Positions 8,783 to 16,964 of a DNA stretch of 64,000 nucleotides are shown here, piece by piece. The notes under the pieces were generated by a model that worked only from the letters and a program-made list of their open reading frames with translations, ran no database searches and was not told where the DNA came from. The position numbers and the translations under genes are program-made. This DNA comes from Citrifermentans bremense R1 (GTDB lineage Bacteria; Desulfobacterota; Desulfuromonadia; Geobacterales; Geobacteraceae). The stretch lies in contig NZ_AUGE01000002.1 of NCBI RefSeq assembly GCF_000426865.1, forward strand, positions 310,001 through 374,000, given 5' to 3'. The first letter of the stretch is position 1. Every line of letters starts with the position of its first letter.

Positions 8783-9850
8783 ATGTTTTCGTTGAAGAAA
8801 AAGCACCTTTTAGTGATCGCCTCGCTGCTGACGGCCATGCTGCTCCCGGCCGGTTCCTTCGCGGAAGAATCCGCCGCCCCCCCTCAAGAAAAACCAGCCG
8901 GCCAGCCAGCCGCGAAAAAGGCGGCCGACGAGCCGGCAGCCAAGCCGGCGGTGGCGCAGAAAAGCCCGGCCGTGCTCCGGGTTAACGGCACGCCCATCAC
9001 CAGGCTGGACGTCGAGCGCGCGGTCAAGGTGATGCTCGCGCAAAACAAGGTAGACCAGCCGATTCCACCGGAGCTGCAAAAGCAGGCGGAGAGCGCCGCG
9101 CTGGAGCAGTTGACCACCGCCGAACTCCTCTACCAGGAAGCCTCGAAGAGCAAGATCCCCGATTTGGACAAGATGATTGAACAGAAGGTGTCGCAGAACC
9201 GGCAGAGGTTTACGACCGAAGCGGAACTGGTCGAGGCGCTGAGCGCGCTGGAAATGACCCTACCGGATCTGGAGGAGTTCACCCGCAAGGAGATCGTCCT
9301 CAGTACCTACATCGCCGAACATTTCCAGAACAAGGCTAGTGTCAGCGACGAAGAGGTAAAAAAGTTCTACGACGACAACCTGAACCAGTATTTCAAGAAG
9401 CCGGAATCGGTGAAAGCGAGCCACATCCTGGTCGGGACCGATGAGAAGTCAACGCCGGAGGACAAGAAAAAAGCGAAGGAGAAGGCCGAGGCGCTCCTGA
9501 AGCGGCTGCAGGCGGGCGAGGATTTCGCAGCGGTTGCCAAGGGTGAGTCGACCTGCCCGAGCGCGAGCGAGGGAGGCGACCTGGGTGAATTCGGTCGCGG
9601 GCAAATGGTCCCCGAATTCGAAGAGGCAGCGTTCAAGCTTAAGCCGGGCGAGATGAGCGGCGTGGTCGAGACCAAGTTCGGCTACCATATCATCAAGGTG
9701 ACCGGAAAGCAGGAAGCGGCAGCGGAGAAGCTGGAAAACGTGAAAGAGACGATCGTCGAATTCCTGAAAAAACAGAAGGAGCAGCAGGAGCTCTCCAGCT
9801 TCGTCGATGAGTTGAAGAAAAAGGCGAAGATAGAGAAGGTCGAGCTGTAA
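8783..9850 (+). CDS. Periplasmic PpiC/SurA-type peptidyl-prolyl isomerase
   Basis: The 355-residue protein has a signal peptide (residues 1-26, ending AGSFA), an Ala/Pro/Lys-rich linker to about residue 60, a SurA_N chaperone domain (about 62-190), and a complete parvulin domain (about 208-305) with KASHILVG, GEDFAAVAKGESTCPSASEG, GGDLGEFGRGQMVPEFEEAAF and FGYHIIKV. It should catalyse prolyl isomerisation of exported proteins, including outer-membrane cytochromes or porins. The start follows AAGGAG at 8771-8776. A hairpin that also resembles a REP element ends the transcript. Confidence 0.93.
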   Translation: MFSLKKKHLLVIASLLTAMLLPAGSFAEESAAPPQEKPAGQPAAKKAADEPAAKPAVAQKSPAVLRVNGTPITRLDVERAVKVMLAQNKVDQPIPPELQKQAESAALEQLTTAELLYQEASKSKIPDLDKMIEQKVSQNRQRFTTEAELVEALSALEMTLPDLEEFTRKEIVLSTYIAEHFQNKASVSDEEVKKFYDDNLNQYFKKPESVKASHILVGTDEKSTPEDKKKAKEKAEALLKRLQAGEDFAAVAKGESTCPSASEGGDLGEFGRGQMVPEFEEAAFKLKPGEMSGVVETKFGYHIIKVTGKQEAAAEKLENVKETIVEFLKKQKEQQELSSFVDELKKKAKIEKVEL

Positions 9851-9872
9851 CCACACCAAAAGGGGACACACT

Positions 9873-9930
9873 AAAAAGGGGACAGGCTACTTTTTGATTT
9901 CAAAAAGTAGCCTGTCCCCCTTTCTTTTTT
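9873..9930. repeat. REP/RAYT-type palindrome acting as bidirectional terminator
   Basis: A 24-bp inverted repeat (9873-9896 with 9901-9924, core GGGGACAGGCTACTTTTT) is flanked by A and T runs on both sides and lies between the convergent foldase and ferritin genes. The GGGGACAGGCTACTTTTT core resembles repeats linked to REP-associated tyrosine transposases. A partial copy of its edge (AAAAGGGGACA) occurs at 9859-9869. Confidence 0.7.
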
Positions 9931-9954
9931 GTGGTCCCCTCCCCTCCCCTGTCG

Positions 9955-10473
9955 TCAGGGAGCAGCCGTTGTGGGAGGCGGTACGAATACCCTTGCCGCC
10001 AGCTCCGTGTCCAGCATCAGCAGGCCCTGCCCGTTGTCCCCTATCAGCTTCAGCTTGCCGATAATATCCCTGTCGTTTTCCTCCTCCTCGATCTGCTCGG
10101 TGACGAACCACTGCAGGAAGATCACGGTTGCGTGATCCTTCTCGGTTTGCGCCAGGTCGGTCAGCTCGTTTATCGACGAGGTGATGAACTGCTCGTGCGC
10201 CAGGGTCTGCTCGAACATATCGAGGAGGTTCTTGAATTTGGTGGGTGGCGCCGCTATGGCCGCAAGCTCGGTATGCTCCCCGCGGCTATTTATATAGTTG
10301 TAAAACTTCATTGCGTGGACCATCTCCTCCTGGTACTGCACCATGAACCAGTTTGCGCTTCCCTTCAGCCCTATGGAGGCAGCATACGAGGACATGGAGA
10401 GGTAGAGATAGGCAGAGTAGAGTTCGTTGTTGAGTTGTTTGTTCAAGGCGTTGCACAGTTTCTTGCTAAGCAT
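9955..10473 (-). CDS. Ferritin
   Basis: The 172-residue protein is a non-haem ferritin. It shows the helix A/B ferroxidase ligands (NNELYSAYLYL and QYQEEMVHAMKFYNYI, giving Glu, Glu and His), the helix C segment AHEQFITSSINELTDLA, and the helix D segment FLQWFVTEQIEEEE. It oxidises and stores iron in a 24-mer shell in the cytoplasm. An extra Pro/Thr tail (VFVPPPTTAAP) follows. The ATG at 10473 has GGGGG seven bases upstream. A promoter with an overlapping palindrome lies at 10506-10550. Confidence 0.95.
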   Translation of the reverse strand: MLSKKLCNALNKQLNNELYSAYLYLSMSSYAASIGLKGSANWFMVQYQEEMVHAMKFYNYINSRGEHTELAAIAAPPTKFKNLLDMFEQTLAHEQFITSSINELTDLAQTEKDHATVIFLQWFVTEQIEEEENDRDIIGKLKLIGDNGQGLLMLDTELAARVFVPPPTTAAP

Positions 10474-10505
10474 GGTCAATCCCCCTTTTATTGCATTTCA
10501 AACAG

Positions 10506-10550
10506 TGTCAGTACTGACAACAATGATATCTCTTCAGAGCACCGATTCAA
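10506..10550 (-). promoter_or_regulatory. Ferritin promoter with palindromic operator
   Basis: On the minus strand, TTGAAT (10545-10550) and TATCAT (10523-10528) are 16 bases apart. A perfect 14-bp palindrome, TGTCAGTACTGACA (10506-10519), covers the expected transcription start. This placement suits a repressor site. The regulator is not identified; it does not match the usual Fur box. Confidence 0.5.
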
Positions 10551-10588
10551 ATATGTATACGACATCGAGAGAGTTCGGGTCACAGCCG

Positions 10589-11365
10589 TCAATCGCTCTT
10601 CTTCCCCGCGTCCATGCGATCCATGAAGATCTTGATCAGATCGATGGGGACCGGGAAGATGGTAGTCGAGTTCTTCTCGGCAGCTATCTCTGTGAGCGTC
10701 TGTAGATAACGCAGTTGCAGCGACATCGGCTGCTCCACCATCACCTGCGCCGCCTGGGCCAGCTTTTCCGAGGCCTGCAGCTCGCCCTCGGCGTGGATCA
10801 CCTTGGCGCGGCGCTCCCTTTCCGCCTCCGCCTGCTTCGCGATGGCGCGCTGCATCTCCTGCGGCAAATCGATGTTCTTCACCTCGACGGTCGAGACCTT
10901 TACCCCCCAAGGCTCAGTCTGCCGGTCGAGGATCTCCTGCAGCTCGCGGTTGATCTTTTCCCGGTTTGCCAGAAGCTCGTCCAGGTCCACCTGCCCCAGC
11001 ACGCTGCGCAAGGTAGTCTGCGAGAGCTGGCTCGTAGCGTAGAGGTAGTTCTCCATCTCCACCACCGCGCGCACAGCATCCACCACCCGAAAGTAGATCA
11101 CCGCCGACACCTTCACCGTCACGTTGTCATGGGTAATGACGTCCTGCGACGGGACGTCCATCGCAACTATCCTGAGCGACACGCGCACCAGCCGGTCGAT
11201 ACCCGGGATGATGAGCACGATGCCGGGGCCGCGGACCTTCTTCACCCTACCCAGTCTGAAGAGGACCCCCCTCTCATATTCGGGGAGTATGCGAATGGCA
11301 TTGGCGAGGAAAGCTACTATCAGGACAAGAACGAACAATACCGGGAACAGGTCGAACACGTTCAT
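10589..11365 (-). CDS. Slipin/stomatin-like SPFH (band 7) membrane protein
   Basis: The 258-residue protein has one N-terminal membrane segment ([18 protein letters not shown]), then an SPFH domain with typical stomatin motifs ([63 protein letters not shown]), and a C-terminal coiled coil rich in Ala and Glu ([20 protein letters not shown]). Such proteins form oligomers in membrane microdomains. No NfeD partner, often encoded beside slipins, is next to it. The ATG at 11365 follows GGAGGGG. Confidence 0.92.
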   Translation of the reverse strand: MNVFDLFPVLFVLVLIVAFLANAIRILPEYERGVLFRLGRVKKVRGPGIVLIIPGIDRLVRVSLRIVAMDVPSQDVITHDNVTVKVSAVIYFRVVDAVRAVVEMENYLYATSQLSQTTLRSVLGQVDLDELLANREKINRELQEILDRQTEPWGVKVSTVEVKNIDLPQEMQRAIAKQAEAERERRAKVIHAEGELQASEKLAQAAQVMVEQPMSLQLRYLQTLTEIAAEKNSTTIFPVPIDLIKIFMDRMDAGKKSD

Positions 11366-11408
11366 GATCCCCTCCGGGAAATAGTTGTGGTCCGCAAAGG
11401 CCCGCCAA

Positions 11409-11436
11409 AGTATAACTAAGCAACAGTCTCAGTCAA
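11409..11436 (-). promoter_or_regulatory. Sigma-70 promoter for the slipin gene
   Basis: On the minus strand TTGACT (11431-11436) and TATACT (11409-11414) lie 16 bases apart, about 45 bases before the slipin start. Confidence 0.65.
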
Positions 11437-11501
11437 TTGCCGGCTTGCCAAAACTCTTCATCCATGTTATTGAAGAAACCTCTAACAATGGGAACTGGCG
11501 C

Positions 11502-12875
11502 ATGAAACAGAACATCAAGATACTGGTTATTGAAGACGACGACAGCAGCCGCGAGGCGCTGCTCATCCTTTTGAAGTCGATCGGCTTCACGGTCAAGGGA
11601 TGCAGCAGCGGTCAGGACGGTTTGGGCGTCCTGTCGGGCGAGCCGTTCGACATCGTCATCACCGACCTTTTTCTCCCCGATCTGAACGGGATCGACATCC
11701 TGACCCGGGTAAAGGCGAGTTCCCCCCGCACCGAGGTCATCCTGGTCACCGGGTACGGCTCCGCCGAGACCGCGGTGCAGGCGATGAAGAAAGGCGCCTA
11801 CGACTACATCACCAAGCCACTTAACATAGAAGAACTCCGCATCATCATCGACAAGGCCCTTGAGAAGGGGCAGCTCGTCAGTGAAAACGTCTACCTGAAA
11901 AAGCAGCTCAGGGATAAGTACGAGTTCGCCAACATCATCGGCAATTCCCAGGCGATGCAGCAGCTCTTCTCCAGGATGAAGCGGATCATCAAGACCGACT
12001 CCACCGTCCTCATCCTGGGCGAGTCGGGAACCGGCAAGGAGCTCGTCGCCAAGGCGATCCACTTCAACGGCAACCGCAAGGACAAGCCGTTCATAGCCGT
12101 CAACTGCTCCGCCATACCCGAAAACCTCCTGGAGAGCGAGCTCTTCGGGCACGTCAAGGGTGCCTTCACCGGCGCCGTAAAGGAGAAGGTGGGCAAATTC
12201 GAGGCAGCCAACTACGGCACCATCTTTCTCGACGAGATCGGCACCCTCCCCATGCACCTGCAGACAAAGCTTTTGCGCGTGCTGCAGGAGCAGGAACTGG
12301 AGCGGGTCGGCTCCAACAAGCAGATCAAGCTCGACGTTCGCGTAGTCTCCGCCACCAACGTGAACCTTGAGGAAGAAGTCGCGCGCGGCAATTTCCGCGA
12401 GGATCTATTTTACCGGCTCAACGTCATCCCCATCCTGATCCCCCCCCTGCGGGAGCGGATCGAGGACATACTTCCCCTCACCAAGCACTTCCTGGATAAG
12501 AACTGCCGTTCCATGCAGCGTCCCATCATGCACATAGACAAGGAGGCGTTGGAAGCGCTGGAGGCGTATCCCTGGAACGGGAACGTGCGCGAGCTTGAGA
12601 ACATCATCGAGCGGATTGTGGCGCTGACCGAGGGAGACGTGATCACCTTGCGGGACCTGCCGGCGAACATAGTGAAGAGCTACGTAGAAGGGACCCCCAC
12701 CAGCGTCACCCCCGCCGGCATAGACATGGTAGCCGCCATCAACGAGATAGAAAAGCGGATGATAGGCGAGGCGTTGCAGTTAGCCGGCGGAGTGAAAGCC
12801 CGCGCCGCCGTCATGCTCAACATAAACAGGACCACCCTCGTGGAGAAGATGCGCAGATTGGGAATACCGCTGTAG
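11502..12875 (+). CDS. Sigma-54-dependent response regulator (NtrC/AtoC type), orphan
   Basis: The 457-residue protein has a receiver domain (residues 1-120; acidic pocket EDDD, phospho-acceptor Asp55 in VITDLFLPD, and Lys in ITKPLN), a sigma-54 AAA+ domain (Walker A GESGTGKELVAKAIH, sigma-54 contact loop GAFTGA, Walker B GTIFLDEIG, arginine finger region FREDLFYRLN), and a C-terminal Fis-type helix-turn-helix (AAVMLNINRTTLVEKMRRLG). It activates sigma-54 promoters when phosphorylated. No partner kinase is adjacent. A longer frame from 11385 has no ribosome binding site. It is a candidate regulator of the sigma-54 promoter at 16905. Confidence 0.92.
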   Translation: MKQNIKILVIEDDDSSREALLILLKSIGFTVKGCSSGQDGLGVLSGEPFDIVITDLFLPDLNGIDILTRVKASSPRTEVILVTGYGSAETAVQAMKKGAYDYITKPLNIEELRIIIDKALEKGQLVSENVYLKKQLRDKYEFANIIGNSQAMQQLFSRMKRIIKTDSTVLILGESGTGKELVAKAIHFNGNRKDKPFIAVNCSAIPENLLESELFGHVKGAFTGAVKEKVGKFEAANYGTIFLDEIGTLPMHLQTKLLRVLQEQELERVGSNKQIKLDVRVVSATNVNLEEEVARGNFREDLFYRLNVIPILIPPLRERIEDILPLTKHFLDKNCRSMQRPIMHIDKEALEALEAYPWNGNVRELENIIERIVALTEGDVITLRDLPANIVKSYVEGTPTSVTPAGIDMVAAINEIEKRMIGEALQLAGGVKARAAVMLNINRTTLVEKMRRLGIPL

Positions 12876-12919
12876 CGCGGCGCCCAGCCCAGCCCAGGCG
12901 GGCACCCAGACGTTGCGGT

Positions 12920-13246
12920 CTAACTTCCTTGTTGAGTATGCTCAGGAACGAACTTGATTTCAAGATGACAGCCGACGGCATGAGCGTATTTCTTGAGGGT
13001 AGTCAAAGATGGGGCGTGCTTGCCAACTGCTTCCAGTCTTGAGATTGCACTCTTTGTTGTCCCCATGATTTCTGCGACGGCTTCCTGCGAAAGTCCTACT
13101 CGCGCCCGGGCGGCAAGCATCTCTTTTGCCAGGGCGTATTCCTCTTCCAAGCTCTCGTATGCCTTTGTGAATTCTTCTCTTTTCTTTGCTTTTTCCAAAA
13201 ATGCCTTATGGTCATGGGTAACTGGTTGATATTTCAAATCAGCCAT
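12920..13246 (-). CDS. higA: HigA-type antitoxin, XRE-family helix-turn-helix
   Basis: The 108-residue protein has an N-terminal charged helix and a C-terminal XRE helix-turn-helix (LSQEAVAEIMGTTKSAISRLEAVGKHAPSLTTLKKYAHAVG). The layout matches HigA antitoxins that pair with Gp49-type HigB toxins, and the start overlaps the stop of a HigB remnant by 8 nt. HigA binds its toxin and represses the shared promoter. Because the toxin is broken, this copy is an orphan and may persist as a repressor or as immunity against related toxins. The start at 13246 has GAAGGAG at 13254-13260. Confidence 0.88.
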   Translation of the reverse strand: MADLKYQPVTHDHKAFLEKAKKREEFTKAYESLEEEYALAKEMLAARARVGLSQEAVAEIMGTTKSAISRLEAVGKHAPSLTTLKKYAHAVGCHLEIKFVPEHTQQGS

Positions 13247-13397
13247 TTTGAATCTCCTTCATATGTGGCATGCGCAGATTTGGCCCGAACTCCATCAGTA
13301 ACTCGATTATTCTCGCATAATCAGCAAGTACGCCATCAGGCCAGGATTCGATCTCGGCAAGAACGCGAGCGTGGAAATATTCAATTGAATAATTCAT
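13239..13397 (-). pseudogene. higB: Internally deleted HigB toxin (Gp49/RelE family)
   Basis: A 52-codon frame starts at the ATG at 13397 and ends 8 nt inside higA. Its first 45 residues (MNYSIEYFHARVLAEIESWP, then DGVLADYARIIELLMEFGPN) are the N-terminal half of Gp49-type HigB toxins, and its last seven (MKEIQNG) match their usual C-terminus. The catalytic middle of about 50 residues, normally following GPNLRLPHS, is absent. The join is in frame, so a short stable peptide could still be made, but it should lack ribonuclease activity. Confidence 0.75.
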
Positions 13398-13654
13398 GCA
13401 GGAAGTTAGCATTTTTGCGAACGCATGTCAATTTGGGGGGGAAGGTCATATCGTTTCTATGATTTGATTCTGGTTCATCTACGTGGGGGCGCAGCAGTCG
13501 CGTCGCCCCGCTCAACCTCAACCTCAACCGCTATTCCGGAGTCCGGAAGCGTCCTTCCTTAAACGCCCACCCAGGTAAAATCAACCACTTAGGTTCGAAT
13601 TTTGTAAGGACTTAATTGTCTCCGGACAACCCCACCGCCGCCGCCAACAGCCAC

Positions 13655-15202
13655 CTACTCAGGACGGGTTAAAGTGAAATAGAAGGTCGCTCCCTTGCCC
13701 GGTTCCCCCTCGGCCCATATACGCCCGCCGTGGTGATGGATAATCCTCTCTACCGTGGCCAAGCCGATCCCATAGCCTTGGAGTTTTTCGGCACCAGGCA
13801 GCCGGTGGAATGGGACAAATAGCTTGTCGGCATCAGCCATGCTAAACCCCGGACCGTTGTCGCGGACGAAATACGTCGCACTCCCGCCAGTTTCCGTCAC
13901 ACCAAACTCGATAACCGCCTCGTCCAGCATACCGGTATACTTCCAGGCATTCCCGAGGAGATTATCGAGGACTACCTGCAGCAGAGTCGGATCCCCGTTG
14001 ACCATTACATCGCTGATGATTCGGAAGGTGACACGGCGCTCCGGTTCGGACTGTCTAAGTTCCAAGGAGGTCTTTTGCGCCATCAATGAGATGTCGACCA
14101 TTTCCAGACGTAGTTCGATCTGGGCCATCTGTGAGAATTTCAGCAATGCGGCGATTAGCTTGGTCATGTCAACTACTTTGCCGTAGCCTTTTTCAAGATA
14201 GCCTTTGCACTCTTCACTCAGTTCGTCGCTGCACAGCATTTTTATCCCCTGGAAGTAAGTACCGATGCTGTTAAGCGGGTTGCGCAGATCATGTGCAACA
14301 GCGGAATTGAATGCTTCCAGGCTCCTGTTTGCTTCCTCCAGCTCGGCGGACCTCGCCGCCAGGCTGGTAATCAGTTTCTCGATCCTGTCTTCCGCGAGCT
14401 TTCGCCCGGTGATGTCGCTGAAAAGGATGGCGACGTGCCGGTCCTCGGGTCGTCCGGAACGGAAGGCGTACCCATCAAACCAGCGGTGGAGTGGTTCGGC
14501 CGGGTGCTCGAATCGAACCGGCTGGCCCGTCAAAGCAACCTGTGCGTAGGTCTCGACCCAATATTCTTCGATCGGGGCAAGCTCGCGCATCCTCTTGCCC
14601 TGGGCATCTGCTATTCCCGACTGCTCCGCAAACGACGGATTGACTTCCAGAAAGAGATAGTCAATCGCCTGGTCATCCTCGTCAAAAATTACCTTTACTA
14701 TGCAGAAACCTTCATCGATCGACTCAAACAGCGTGCGATAGCGTCTTTCAGATCGTTCCAGTGCCAGCAACTGGTCCCGCACCAGGTATTGGCGGCGCCT
14801 GCTCCGCAGGGCCGAGCGAACGACCGCCACCAGTGTATTTACGCGCACAGGGCGTTCTACCAGGGTGATATCGCCGGGAAGCAGCAATGCGTTTCGTGCA
14901 TTTTCTGTTTCGGGGCCATGGCGTAAAAGCACGATGATCGGCAACTCGGACCAGGAGGGTTGATTGTCGAGTGTTGCGCTCAGGTGCGCCCCGACAGTGG
15001 GAGTGAGCTCTTCCTCCTCGATTATGAGAGCACCTGCCCCCTCATCGATTTCGGCGCTGAGATCTCCGTATGTGGCACACATCATCGATGCCACTTCGGC
15101 CACTTCCAGCACCCGGGGAATCGACTCGGCATCCCTGCTTTTCGGCAGGAACACGAGCACCCGCTCAGCATGGCCAAGGTATGTCGTATCGCTAACCGAC
15201 AA
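13655..15202 (-). CDS. PAS-sensor histidine kinase, co-transcribed with KaiC-like ATPase
   Basis: The 515-residue protein has an N-terminal receiver-like region (residues 10-135, no clear phospho-Asp, ending VERPVRVNTLVAVVRSALRS), a PAS domain (about 155-275), a coiled coil, a DHp helix with the phospho-acceptor His in SAVAHDLRNPLNSI, and a HATPase domain (N box LDNLLGNAWKYT, G1 VRDNGPGF, F box FVPFHRL, G2 GYGIGLATVERII). There are no membrane segments, so it is a soluble kinase. It starts at TTG 15202 with AGGAG nine bases upstream and overlaps the kaiC-like gene by 11 nt, which suggests translational coupling. The next in-frame ATG would remove part of the first domain. Confidence 0.88.
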   Translation of the reverse strand: MSVSDTTYLGHAERVLVFLPKSRDAESIPRVLEVAEVASMMCATYGDLSAEIDEGAGALIIEEEELTPTVGAHLSATLDNQPSWSELPIIVLLRHGPETENARNALLLPGDITLVERPVRVNTLVAVVRSALRSRRRQYLVRDQLLALERSERRYRTLFESIDEGFCIVKVIFDEDDQAIDYLFLEVNPSFAEQSGIADAQGKRMRELAPIEEYWVETYAQVALTGQPVRFEHPAEPLHRWFDGYAFRSGRPEDRHVAILFSDITGRKLAEDRIEKLITSLAARSAELEEANRSLEAFNSAVAHDLRNPLNSIGTYFQGIKMLCSDELSEECKGYLEKGYGKVVDMTKLIAALLKFSQMAQIELRLEMVDISLMAQKTSLELRQSEPERRVTFRIISDVMVNGDPTLLQVVLDNLLGNAWKYTGMLDEAVIEFGVTETGGSATYFVRDNGPGFSMADADKLFVPFHRLPGAEKLQGYGIGLATVERIIHHHGGRIWAEGEPGKGATFYFTLTRPE

Positions 15203-16655
15203 GGGTCGGAACTCCTGTCAGAACTCCTTGCATTTTAACCAGGGGCTCGCCGATTGTGATGCCTTCGCTGGACAGGCTGAATTCCCGTATCGTCATTTCG
15301 TGCGCCCCCCTCCTCTTCTTGACCACTGACATCGCCCGCTTGATCTCTCCGCGATGCTCGAAAAAACGGAGCAGGAGAATGGCATCGGCGAGATAACTGA
15401 CATTCGTCCCCGTCGTCTCGTCGCCGAAGATGCCATGCTGCTCTACAGTCAGATACGTCGTCACCTCTTTGTGCGACAGATACATCAAAAGCTGGTGCAG
15501 CTGGACAAACAGATGTTTTTCGTCGGACATTGCGTTGAGGTAGCCGCTCAGCGTGTCGATGACGATGGTTCGGACGCCTCGCTCCTCCACTTCTCGGATA
15601 AGCATCGCGCTGAACTCTCCGGTGGAAAATTCTGCCACATCGATCTGATGGAGCGTGACCAGACCCTGCTCGATGAAGTCGTCCACCGCCAACCCCAGCC
15701 CCTCGGCTCGTTGCTGGAACGAATCCTCCATCTCTTCAAAAAGATACACCGCCGCAGTCTCGCCTCTTTTTGCCGCAGCAATAACGCACTGAGTCGCCAG
15801 CGTCGTCTTCCCCGTCCCCGAGGCTCCTATAATCGCGGTAGTGGTGCCCATATCCATACCCCCGCCCAAGAGGAGATCCAGCCGTTTGTTACCGCTGGAA
15901 GCAAATGTCCTTTTCTTCTTCTGCCAGTGATGTTCGCCCACAATCAGGGAGGGGAAGACGTTGATCCCCTCCGCCTCGATTCTGAAATCGTGCCAGCCGC
16001 TCCGGTAGGATTTGGCCCTCAGTTTCACGACCAGCAGCCTCCGCCGCACCGGACCGTATCCGAGCACAATCTGCTCCAGGCGAATGACCCCGTGGCAAAT
16101 GGTTTCCAAGTGGGTATCAACTTCGCTCTCGCCAATGTTGTTGGTAAAAACGACCGTGCATTCACCGCCGGTGAACTCCTGCCGCAAGGCCAGCACCAGG
16201 CGGCGGAAGCTTGTCAGGTCCTCGGAGAGGAGTCGCAGGTCCGAAAGTGAATCGATCACCAGGCGCTGCGGTTTCACCCGTTTAAGCTCCGCGAGCAGAT
16301 CCTGCATCGCACCGGAGGGCTCCATTTCCGCCGAATGGAAGATCCTCTGCTCCGGTCCTTTCATGATTTCTCGGCTGATTTCCACGGTATGGAGGATGAA
16401 ATAATCGGGGTCGAGGAAAATGTCGCCGGCTTTTGCAATGGCGGCGAGATCCGCTCCACCCCCGCCTACGGCAATATAGAGGCAACGTTCGCGCCTTCTG
16501 ATCCCTTCGGCGACGAACTGCAGTGAAAAGGTAGTTTTCCCAGTCCCCGGGGAGCCTGAAATAAGGTACATTTTCCCGGGGGTCAATCCTCCCAAGAGTA
16601 TCTCGTCAAGACCGGGGATACCGGTCGGTAGGAGCTCTGAGTGTTTTTTCGTCAT
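15192..16655 (-). CDS. KaiC-like double-domain RecA ATPase
   Basis: The 487-residue protein carries two KaiC/RadA-type RecA domains. Domain one has Walker A GSPGTGKT (residues 34-41) and Walker B RLVIDSLSDL (131-140). Domain two has Walker A GASGTGKT (277-284), the catalytic Glu pair in YLFEEME (about 304-310), and Walker B TIVIDTLSGY. The position of the Glu pair in domain one reads YIAVGGGGADL, so the catalytic acids are missing there. No kaiA or kaiB is nearby. With the downstream kinase this is probably a signalling ATPase rather than a circadian clock. The ATG at 16655 follows GGAGGGTGT; a longer frame to 16760 has no such site. Confidence 0.85.
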   Translation of the reverse strand: MTKKHSELLPTGIPGLDEILLGGLTPGKMYLISGSPGTGKTTFSLQFVAEGIRRRERCLYIAVGGGGADLAAIAKAGDIFLDPDYFILHTVEISREIMKGPEQRIFHSAEMEPSGAMQDLLAELKRVKPQRLVIDSLSDLRLLSEDLTSFRRLVLALRQEFTGGECTVVFTNNIGESEVDTHLETICHGVIRLEQIVLGYGPVRRRLLVVKLRAKSYRSGWHDFRIEAEGINVFPSLIVGEHHWQKKKRTFASSGNKRLDLLLGGGMDMGTTTAIIGASGTGKTTLATQCVIAAAKRGETAAVYLFEEMEDSFQQRAEGLGLAVDDFIEQGLVTLHQIDVAEFSTGEFSAMLIREVEERGVRTIVIDTLSGYLNAMSDEKHLFVQLHQLLMYLSHKEVTTYLTVEQHGIFGDETTGTNVSYLADAILLLRFFEHRGEIKRAMSVVKKRRGAHEMTIREFSLSSEGITIGEPLVKMQGVLTGVPTLVG

Positions 16656-16726
16656 ACACCCTCCTCGAATTGGCGCTGATTCCAGCGACGGCCCAATTTG
16701 AAAGCCCATACTATTTAAAAGTCTTA

Positions 16727-16754
16727 ATACTATCCAGTTTTGTTGAGGGTGCAA
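16727..16754 (-). promoter_or_regulatory. Probable sigma-70 promoter of the kaiC-like/kinase operon
   Basis: On the minus strand TTGCAC (16749-16754) and TAGTAT (16727-16732) are 16 bases apart, about 70 bases before the ATG at 16655. The gene-free interval 16656-16964 holds this promoter and the divergent sigma-54 promoter at 16905; nothing else was recognised in it. Confidence 0.5.
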
Positions 16755-16904
16755 CAGCACGACTTAAACGCCCAGACATAGATGTCCCACTATGAGCAGC
16801 ATCTGTCGGCGCATCTTACAACCTATTGAAAGAACGTCGATAAACTTAACATTATGCTGCTGTCTGCACTTGCCCTAACACAGACATTCAAGGCGTTTAA
16901 GTGC

Positions 16905-16921
16905 TTGGCTCCATATTTGCT
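16905..16921 (+). promoter_or_regulatory. Sigma-54 promoter of the PEP-CTERM gene
   Basis: TTGGCTCCATATTTGCT has the -24 GG and -12 GC elements exactly ten bases apart. Transcription would start near 16932, about 33 bases before the ATG at 16965. PEP-CTERM genes are controlled by the PrsK/PrsR sigma-54 system in some other bacteria, which fits. Confidence 0.75.
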
Positions 16922-16964
16922 GCCTACCACTTGTTGTCAAATCCAAAGGAACAGGAGGAAGGCT

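Noticed and set aside
15192-16655. Circadian clock kaiC
   Set aside because: kaiA and kaiB are absent, the first domain lacks the catalytic Glu pair, and the autophosphorylation Ser/Thr pair was not recognised; a general KaiC-like ATPase is the safer call.
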